Shown here: positions 30,992 through 37,268 of the stretch, piece by piece
Position numbering within the stretch: position 1 is the first letter of the stretch
Layout: every line of letters begins with the position of its first letter
Assembly (NCBI GenBank): GCA_015523325.1
Contig: WAKO01000022.1
Coordinates: 1 to 37,268 of the forward strand
Length of the DNA: 37,268 bases
Direction of reading: 5' to 3'
DNA from: Microcaldota archaeon
GTDB lineage: Archaea; Micrarchaeota; Micrarchaeia; Anstonellales; J096
Program-made: the position numbers and the translations under genes
Notes under the pieces: generated by a model
Database searches by the model: none
Seen by the model: only the letters and a program-made list of their open reading frames with translations
Told to the model about the DNA's origin: nothing

Positions 30992-33574
30992 ATGGTAGAT
31001 CCAAGATATATCTCTTCAACTCCTAATGAGGTTTTCAACTATCTCCACACTTCTCCAAATGGTCTTAGTGAGGAGGAGGCAAAAAAGAGGCTAAAGATTT
31101 ATGGAAAAAATGTTATAGAGAGGAAAAAACCTCCCTCTATCTTTATAATATTTTTAAATCAGTTCAAGAGCCCTTTAATTTATTTGTTGATGCTTGCTGC
31201 TTTCATTAGCTATATTTCAGGAGAGGTTTTGGATACTTATGTTATAGTGGCTGTTATTATAATAAATTCTCTAATTGGAACTTACCATGAGAGAAATGCA
31301 ATAAAGTCTATGGATGCTCTAAAAAAGATAGTTAAAGGAGAGGTAAAAGTAATTAGAGGGGGAAAAATAAAGGTTATTGATGCTTCTTATGTGGTTCCAG
31401 GGGATGTTGTTATATTTGAAGAAGGTGATAAAATTGTTGCAGATTGTAGGGTTGTAGAGGAGAGCTCCTTATTCATAAATGAATCAACTTTAACAGGTGA
31501 ATCTATAGGTGTTAAGAAAACTTCTATTCCTCTCAAAGCCACTAAAGTTTCAGAGATGAAAAATATTCTTTTTGCTTCCACTTTTGTTATAAAAGGAAAA
31601 GCAAAAGCGGTTGTAATCTCTACTGGAAACAACACTTTGATAGGAAAGCTATTTAGGAAGGTGGAGGGGAAAGAAAAGTTCCCTATAAGAGAAAAGCTTG
31701 AAAACTTGACAAAAAACCTTGCAAAATATGTAATAGGAGGAGTTTTCCTTGTTCTGATAGCTTCTATTATGCTTGGATATGAAGTTGACTATATGTTTGA
31801 ACTTCTCTTAGCTCAAGCCGTTTCTTTCATTCCTGCGGGATTGCCTATTGTTGTTACTGTTGCTATTGCCCTAGCCGCTTATGACATGGCAAAGAAGAGA
31901 AGTGTTGTAAAAAAGCTTGAAGCAATGGAAGCAATAGGTAGAATAGATTTTCTTTGCATAGATAAAACTGGAACAGTAACAGAAAACAAAATAAAGCTAG
32001 TTTCGCTTCTAACCTCTAACCACTATGAGTTCAAGGAAGAAGGAATAATAGTTAGTGGAAAGAAAATCTATCCTCTTGATAAAAAAGATTTTTTGGAAGC
32101 CTTTGAGATAATGGTATTGTGTAATGAAGCTAAGAAGACGGAAAAGGGTTATGTAGGAGATCAATTAGATGTTTCAATAATGGAGGCGGTAGAAAACTCA
32201 AATTTAATAGGGCATTTCAACCTATTGAAATCTGTTAGAAAGCTTGTCAAGGATTTACCATTTTCTCCTGAAGAGAAACTAATGAAGAAAATAATTAAGG
32301 ATGAAGAAAATAAGCTTTATGTTAAGTTGGTAAAAGGAGCTCCAGAAAAAGTGGTTGAACTTTGTTCTCTTAAAGTTAAAGAAAAGGATTCTATATATGA
32401 GAAGATAAATAAGTTTGCTGAAAAGGGATATAGAATAATAGGGCTAGCTTTTGCAAAAGCAAAAAGCTTAAAGGAGTTGGAAAAAGCAAGACTTAAGTTT
32501 GTAGGTTTGCTAATGTTTCAAGATCCTGTTAGGAAGAATTCAAGAGAAACCATAGAAAAGCTTAGGAGGGCAGGAATAAAGGTTATGATGATAACTGGGG
32601 ATCATAAGTTAACTGCTAAAGCTGTTGCAAAAGAAATAGGATTGGAGGGAAAGGTTGTTGAAGAGGAAGAGCTATTTAAGTTGAGTAGAGAACAAATAGT
32701 TAAGGATATTGAAAAAATAGCTGTTATTGCAAGGTCTTCAATAGAAGGAAAGATGAGAGTAATTGACATTTTGAAAGAAAAGGGTTATAGAGTCGCAATG
32801 ACTGGAGATGGAGTTAATGATGCTTTGGCTTTACAAAAAGCAGATGTAGGAATAAGCCTTGCAAGCGCCACAGATATTGCTAAGGAAGCTAGTGATATAA
32901 TTTTGCTTGATAATAATATAGAAAACATATATGAGGCAATTGTTGAAGGAAGGAGGAGTATTGTAAACATAAAGAAGACCGTAAGATATCTATTTTCAAC
33001 AAACTTTTCTGAAGTAGTGTTTTTACTTACCTTTATTTTCTCTCCTTTAACTGGAGTTAAGTTAAGCTATCCATTAACTGCCACTCAAATACTTTATGTC
33101 AATCTTGTTACAGATGGTCTTTGTGATGTTGCAATAGCAACTGAAAAAACTGAAAAAGAGTTGAAAAACCACAAGCCTTCTTATTTCAGAATGGAATACT
33201 TCTCAAAGGAAGTTAGGAATTTTATTGCTATATCTGCTTTCACTTCTTTATTTGGTTTATTCTTTGTTTATTTTCTATACTTTAACTCAGAGAAGGTTGG
33301 AACAATGGTTTTCACAACTCTAGCTTTTATGCAACTTTTCATAGCTTTAAGCTCTAGAAAAATTTATCCTGTTAAAGAACTTCCTAATAGATTTTTATTG
33401 ATAGCTATTTTGCTTTCTATAGTAGTTCAGCTTTTGGTTATTTATACAGAGCCTCTCTCCTCTTTATTGAAGGTTAAGCCCCTTTCCTTAGAAGATTGGA
33501 GTGTTGTTATTTTAGTCTCCTCAACTTTGTTTTTTGCTCACGAATTAGCAAAAAGATTTAAGTTAACTATTTAA
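30992..33574 (+). CDS. P-type cation-transporting ATPase (divergent)
   Basis: An 860-aa P-type pump: cation-ATPase N-terminal domain, actuator LTGESIGVK, phosphorylation site DKTGTVTEN (Asp324), nucleotide-binding LVKGAPEKV, hinge MMITGDHKLTA and MTGDGVNDALALQKA, and a C-terminal membrane bundle. Helix 4 reads IPAGLPIVV: the acidic residue of the calcium-pump PEGLP motif is Ala here. Helix 6 keeps VNLVTDGLCD. The changed helix 4 argues against a classical calcium pump and leaves the ion open (H+ or monovalent cation are possible). An AATTTAAAAC box lies about 30 nt upstream. It follows the DUF4143 cassette. Confidence 0.92.
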   Translation: MVDPRYISSTPNEVFNYLHTSPNGLSEEEAKKRLKIYGKNVIERKKPPSIFIIFLNQFKSPLIYLLMLAAFISYISGEVLDTYVIVAVIIINSLIGTYHERNAIKSMDALKKIVKGEVKVIRGGKIKVIDASYVVPGDVVIFEEGDKIVADCRVVEESSLFINESTLTGESIGVKKTSIPLKATKVSEMKNILFASTFVIKGKAKAVVISTGNNTLIGKLFRKVEGKEKFPIREKLENLTKNLAKYVIGGVFLVLIASIMLGYEVDYMFELLLAQAVSFIPAGLPIVVTVAIALAAYDMAKKRSVVKKLEAMEAIGRIDFLCIDKTGTVTENKIKLVSLLTSNHYEFKEEGIIVSGKKIYPLDKKDFLEAFEIMVLCNEAKKTEKGYVGDQLDVSIMEAVENSNLIGHFNLLKSVRKLVKDLPFSPEEKLMKKIIKDEENKLYVKLVKGAPEKVVELCSLKVKEKDSIYEKINKFAEKGYRIIGLAFAKAKSLKELEKARLKFVGLLMFQDPVRKNSRETIEKLRRAGIKVMMITGDHKLTAKAVAKEIGLEGKVVEEEELFKLSREQIVKDIEKIAVIARSSIEGKMRVIDILKEKGYRVAMTGDGVNDALALQKADVGISLASATDIAKEASDIILLDNNIENIYEAIVEGRRSIVNIKKTVRYLFSTNFSEVVFLLTFIFSPLTGVKLSYPLTATQILYVNLVTDGLCDVAIATEKTEKELKNHKPSYFRMEYFSKEVRNFIAISAFTSLFGLFFVYFLYFNSEKVGTMVFTTLAFMQLFIALSSRKIYPVKELPNRFLLIAILLSIVVQLLVIYTEPLSSLLKVKPLSLEDWSVVILVSSTLFFAHELAKRFKLTI

Positions 33575-33633
33575 TTCTTAGCTTTTACTTTCTACTTAAT
33601 ATTAATTATATTATTTTTCTTGAGCGTGAAAAA

Positions 33634-34779
33634 ATGAAGTGTAGAAATTGTGGAGCAGAAATGAAAAGGGAGATTAGTAAAGTGGTGGAAAAAGAAACAT
33701 TCTTTCTTTGTCCAAATTGTGGCCAAAGAAAACATGATTTTGAAGATTTGTTGAGATACTATAGAGAGAAGGTACTTAATATAGAAAAGAGTTATATTGA
33801 AAAAGTAAAGAAAGATGTTGAAAGCGCTTCTGAAATAGAAAGAAAGGATATAGAAAGGAAGCATTGGAACATATCTTTTGAATATGTTCTTAGGAGTGGT
33901 AAGCATATTAGGTCTACTTTGATAATACTAAGTACAAAAGCTTTTGGAGGGGAGGAAAGCAAAGCTTTGCTAACTGCAGCTGCTATGGAATACTGTGAGA
34001 ATTGGATATTAGTTCATGATGATATAGAGGATAATTCTTTAGTAAGGAGGGGGGATAAAACACTACATAGGAAGTATGGAGTGGAGTTGGCAATAAATGC
34101 AGGAGATTTTTTACATGTTATGATGTGGAAAATTTTAATGGATAATAGGAGTAATTTGGGAGAAGAGTTAACCTTCAAGTTAATGGAAAAATTTTATAAG
34201 ATACTCCTTAGAACAACATTAGGTCAAACAGCAGAGCTTTTATTTATGAAGAAAGATTTAAAAGAGATTAAAGAGGAGGATTTTTATTATATTGCTGATG
34301 GAAAGACAGGTTTATACTCTATAGGAGGCCCTCTTTCTTTAGGAGCAATTATTTCGGGAAGGGAAGATCAAATTAATTTGCTAAAGGAGTTTGGAAAATA
34401 CTTGGGAAGAGCATTTCAAATAATTGATGATGTTTTAGATGTTACTTCTGATTTTAGAGGGTTAAAGGAGAGAGGAAATGATATATATGAAGGAAAAAGA
34501 ACTTTATTGTTGATTCATTTAGTTAATAATTGTAATGGAGAGGAGTTTGAGAAAGTGAGAGAAATTTTATCTAAACCTAGAGAGAAGAAATCAAAGGAAG
34601 AGGTAGAATATATTATATCTTTAATGAATAAATATGGAAGTGTATCTTATGCTAGAAAAAGAGCAGAAGAGTTTACAAAAAAAGCTCTTGAGGTTTTGGA
34701 GAGAATAGATTTTGTTGAAGAACAATACAAGGAAGAACTTAGGTTAGCTGTTGATTTCATTTTAAATAGAGATCACTAG
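33634..34779 (+). CDS. Polyprenyl (geranylgeranyl) diphosphate synthase with N-terminal zinc ribbon
   Basis: Trans-isoprenyl diphosphate synthase, 381 aa, expected to condense IPP with allylic diphosphates for ether-lipid chains. The synthase core (about 60-381) has GKHIRSTL, the first Asp-rich motif DDIED (129-133) followed by RRG, Lys-Thr-Gly at 224-226 and the second Asp-rich motif DDVLD (265-269). Trp124, five residues before the first motif, would favour a short product (C15 or C20). Unusually, residues 1-30 form a CxxC...CxxC zinc-ribbon pattern (Cys3, 6, 26, 29) that standard family members lack. The ATG follows GCGTGAAAAA. The geranylgeranyl reductase of the pathway is 11 kb away. Confidence 0.9.
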   Translation: MKCRNCGAEMKREISKVVEKETFFLCPNCGQRKHDFEDLLRYYREKVLNIEKSYIEKVKKDVESASEIERKDIERKHWNISFEYVLRSGKHIRSTLIILSTKAFGGEESKALLTAAAMEYCENWILVHDDIEDNSLVRRGDKTLHRKYGVELAINAGDFLHVMMWKILMDNRSNLGEELTFKLMEKFYKILLRTTLGQTAELLFMKKDLKEIKEEDFYYIADGKTGLYSIGGPLSLGAIISGREDQINLLKEFGKYLGRAFQIIDDVLDVTSDFRGLKERGNDIYEGKRTLLLIHLVNNCNGEEFEKVREILSKPREKKSKEEVEYIISLMNKYGSVSYARKRAEEFTKKALEVLERIDFVEEQYKEELRLAVDFILNRDH

Positions 34780-34811
34780 TCCACGAAATTTTTAAAAATG
34801 AAGATGGACAT

Positions 34812-36578
34812 ATGTTAGTAATGAAGAAAATTAAGGGAATGGGGACTTTAAGATTTTTCTTATTTTTCCTCTTTTTATATTACTTTATAGAAGTACCATT
34901 TTCTCTGTACTTAACTATATCCTCTCCCTCTGATTTTGGACAGGGGACTTATTTTAATTTAACCTATAACACTTCAACAAACACAATTACATTTGATAGA
35001 GTAACCAAAACAGGTTATTATGTTTCTAAGATATTTTCTTTTTCATCTAAAGTTAATATAACAAACATAACTTGGAATGGTTATCCCCATGGAAAAGAGT
35101 TGCCTGATAATAGGAGTAGTGAGTATGGGTATGCTTTTGGAAACTTCAATATGAGTGATAACATAGCGTTATTGCATTTAAATGAACCTCTTTCTTCAAC
35201 AAATTTTTTAGATTCTGCTGTTGGAGCTTATAGATTTAGTTGTACTAATTGTCCTGGAAGATATACTGGGGTTTTTGGAGATGCTCTCTCTTTTGATGAT
35301 GGTAATAATGATTGGGTTTATGGAAATGTAGGGCCCTTAAACCCTCCCTATACAATTTCTGCATGGGTTTACTTTTCTCACCCTGTTCAACCAAATAATA
35401 ATTACGATTATATTTTATCCATAAATACAGGAGGTGATCATTTTAATAATATAATAACTATGTCAAGATATGCTTTAACAAATCAGTTTTATACCGTAAC
35501 TCAAAATAATGTTTATCAATCCTCTCCTCTTCCATTTGGAAGATGGTTAAATGTAGTCTACATAATGGATAGTTCCTATCCTTACATTAAGGTTTATGTT
35601 AATGGAGTTCAACTCCCTCTAAACTCTCCTCCTTCTCCAACTTCTGTTGGAGGGGATGTTTATTTAGGAGCTTGGAGTAATCCATCCTATGTCCATGAAC
35701 TTTTTGGATATTTGGATGAAGTAGCAATTTGGAACAGAAGCCTAACTCAAGCAGAGATAGAGGCTTTATATAAGAGAGGAGCCTCTAGAGTTAAGTTCCA
35801 AGTTAGAGCGTGTGATGACCCTCTTTGTAATGGAGAAGTATTTATAGGGCCAGATGGAACACCAAATACTTTTTATGAAGACAATGATGGGAATTCTCTT
35901 TCTCCTAAAGTAATTCCATTAAATCTTAATTCCACTGCACAGTATTTTCAATTTATAATGTATTATGAAACCTTAAATAATGACACAACTCCTGAGATAA
36001 ATGAAGTCCAAATAGGATATTTTTCCCCAGTCTACTATGATGTTATTATATTCTTCCCTCAAAATTATTCTATAATAAATCCAAACAGTGATCTTCAAGC
36101 TCTTATAATTGGAAATTTGACTGGAAACATAGTTGAAGTTTATTTGGATGGCTCTCTATTATTAAACACTACTGTTGCTAATAACACGCTTTTAACTTAT
36201 AATTTGGGAAATCTCTCCTCAACTTTACACACTCTTAGTGTTGTACTAGTTAATGGAGGGATAAATAAAACAGTAGTATTTGGAGTTTCACAGATAAAAG
36301 AAAGACTAGAAGTAATTTCTGGAGCTGTAATCCCTAATGTAACTGAGGTTTTGGTTGAAAAGGAGATAGAAGTTCCTCTAATCACTCCAGAAACTTTGAT
36401 AACAAAGTATTTGGAGGAAATTGAGAATGAAGATGAAATAACCAGATGGGTAGTTAAATATTTATATGATAAATATAAAAAGGAAGCAGAGAGATTAGCT
36501 ATCAACACCTTATTGTTTGTTTTATCATTGTTTATATGGGTTACTCCTATAAAAACAATAAATATAAGAAGTAGATAA
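34812..36578 (+). CDS. LamG-domain surface protein with C-terminal membrane anchor
   Basis: A 588-aa extracellular protein: a hydrophobic signal/anchor near residues 14-35, a beta-rich region, a LamG/concanavalin A-like domain (about 115-310; TISAWVYFS, GRWLNVVYIMD, IKVYVNGVQL, LDEVAIWNRSLTQAEIEALY), further beta-sandwich domains with many N-glycosylation-type sequons, and a C-terminal helix (about 560-580) before a basic tail. Such proteins usually bind carbohydrate or mediate cell contact. Another in-frame ATG 9 nt later (MKKIKGMG) could be the start. The next gene begins 12 nt downstream and also encodes a secreted protein. Confidence 0.85.
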   Translation: MLVMKKIKGMGTLRFFLFFLFLYYFIEVPFSLYLTISSPSDFGQGTYFNLTYNTSTNTITFDRVTKTGYYVSKIFSFSSKVNITNITWNGYPHGKELPDNRSSEYGYAFGNFNMSDNIALLHLNEPLSSTNFLDSAVGAYRFSCTNCPGRYTGVFGDALSFDDGNNDWVYGNVGPLNPPYTISAWVYFSHPVQPNNNYDYILSINTGGDHFNNIITMSRYALTNQFYTVTQNNVYQSSPLPFGRWLNVVYIMDSSYPYIKVYVNGVQLPLNSPPSPTSVGGDVYLGAWSNPSYVHELFGYLDEVAIWNRSLTQAEIEALYKRGASRVKFQVRACDDPLCNGEVFIGPDGTPNTFYEDNDGNSLSPKVIPLNLNSTAQYFQFIMYYETLNNDTTPEINEVQIGYFSPVYYDVIIFFPQNYSIINPNSDLQALIIGNLTGNIVEVYLDGSLLLNTTVANNTLLTYNLGNLSSTLHTLSVVLVNGGINKTVVFGVSQIKERLEVISGAVIPNVTEVLVEKEIEVPLITPETLITKYLEEIENEDEITRWVVKYLYDKYKKEAERLAINTLLFVLSLFIWVTPIKTINIRSR

Positions 36579-36590
36579 AGAGGTAATTGA

Positions 36591-37268
36591 GTGAGAATAA
36601 TATTTTTATTAGCTTTAGCTCTGCTTTTTAGTAATGGAATTAGCTATCTTTCATTGGGTAATGGAACTTGCTATTGCAATTTAACTGTAGGAGATTGTGA
36701 GAATGCATTTTATGATGCTTCATGTGGATATATAATAATAAATGAAAGTGGTGCTATATCCAACACTCTTATCTCAGCTGGAGTGGCTAATGGAAACAAA
36801 ACAATAGATTGCATAGGAAATAACATTTCTTTAAACATAACTACTTCTCCACTTCTACTTAGCGCTGGATCATTTTTAGATAATATAACTCTTAGAAATT
36901 GTAATACACTTGGAGGCTATTCTGCGATCTCAATTTTAGGAAACTCTACCAACATTACTGTAGAGAACTTTAACATTTCTTCTGTATCTATTGGTTTGGT
37001 TTTTTCATTTGTTTCTAATGGTTTAATAAATAATGTTACTCTCTATAATTTCTCTATTCAAGGAGTAGATATCACTTCTTTTTCAAATTACTTTATAATT
37101 GAAAACCTTAGTTTTTATTTTGGAGAAAATAATTTTTTCTATATTTCGTTATCTTCAAATATAAAGATTAAGAATATCTTTGCAAAAGATTCTCCCAATC
37201 CAGTTTCAATATTTTCTTCTATTTCATCTTCTTCAAATATTGAAATTGAGAACATTACTATTTTAAAC
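36591..37268 (+). CDS. Secreted beta-helix-like surface protein (partial at window end)
   Basis: An open frame runs from GTG 36591 to the end of the window (226 codons, no stop). GAGGT at 36580-36584 is a suitable ribosome-binding site. The first 19 residues form a signal peptide (VRIIFLLALALLFSNGISY). The rest is rich in Asn, Ser, Thr and Ile with short repeating beta strands (SFLDNITLRNCNT, STNITVENFNISS, NYFIIENLSFYFG), the look of a right-handed beta-helix such as NosD/pectate-lyase-like surface proteins. Cysteines occur in the N-terminal part. It is probably co-transcribed with the LamG protein. Confidence 0.8.
   Translation, partial: MRIIFLLALALLFSNGISYLSLGNGTCYCNLTVGDCENAFYDASCGYIIINESGAISNTLISAGVANGNKTIDCIGNNISLNITTSPLLLSAGSFLDNITLRNCNTLGGYSAISILGNSTNITVENFNISSVSIGLVFSFVSNGLINNVTLYNFSIQGVDITSFSNYFIIENLSFYFGENNFFYISLSSNIKIKNIFAKDSPNPVSIFSSISSSSNIEIENITILN

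Overview
The window looks like an AT-rich archaeal chromosome segment, probably from a small-genome (DPANN-type) and possibly heat-loving lineage. The archaeal markers are a split two-subunit primase (PriL/PriS), an isoprenyl diphosphate synthase, a geranylgeranyl reductase with a ferredoxin, a CDKAL1-type methylthiotransferase, DUF63 and DUF131 membrane proteins, an ADP-forming acyl-CoA synthetase subunit, a FlaI/FlaJ-like pilus operon, and an elongator tRNA-Met intron with a canonical bulge-helix-bulge. Several genes have a TATA-like box about 25 nt before the start codon and look leaderless. The tRNAs and one repeat family are strikingly GC-rich against the background. The lineage assignment is inference.

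Layout. 1-3250: the tail of an upstream gene, a GH15 glucoamylase, and a minus-strand pair (coiled-coil secreted protein plus Glu-rich lipoprotein). 3337-3659: GC-rich hairpin repeats running into tRNA-Gly. 3660-8263: a minus-strand type IV pilus-like operon (ATPase, membrane platform, three pilin-like proteins). 8329-13771: DUF429 protein, methylthiotransferase, primase large and small subunits, MgtE. 13756-17307 (minus): acyl-CoA synthetase alpha, DUF63, MFS transporter. 17381-19585: tRNA-Lys, GC-rich repeats, and tRNA-Ala, whose 3' part is repeated 1.8 kb downstream and bounds a small degraded island. 19712-21221: two helical proteins of unknown function, followed by tRNA-Ser and the intron-bearing tRNA-Met. 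21561-23776: DUF131, geranylgeranyl reductase with ferredoxin, NYN-domain protein. 23891-25322: a one-gene cassette between perfect 57-bp direct repeats. 25340-29117 (minus): TatD hydrolase, P-type ATPase, membrane protein. 29238-30932: tRNA-Lys, GC-rich repeats, tRNA-Leu, and a second one-gene cassette (AAA ATPase/DUF4143) between imperfect repeats. 30992-37268: second P-type ATPase, zinc-ribbon prenyl synthase, LamG surface protein, and the start of a beta-helix-like surface protein.

How the genes work together. The prenyl synthase and geranylgeranyl reductase/ferredoxin belong to archaeal lipid synthesis, though they are not adjacent. PriL and PriS overlap and form the replication primase. 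The pilus operon, LamG protein, beta-helix-like protein and the lipoprotein/coiled-coil pair make the cell surface. MgtE and the two P-type ATPases handle cations.

Most notable signals. (1) A family of GC-rich hairpin repeats lies directly 5' of three tRNAs, with compensatory changes in one stem. (2) Two single-gene cassettes encode unrelated ATPase-type proteins that both carry a winged-helix domain; each is flanked by direct repeats, and in both the downstream repeat supplies the gene's stop codon. In the first cassette the repeat is an 11-bp-phased array of TGAAC/GTTCA half-sites. (3) A tRNA-Ala-bounded island carries a nucleotidyltransferase interrupted by an in-frame TGA. (4) A tRNA-Ser gene has an extra 8 nt in its anticodon loop.
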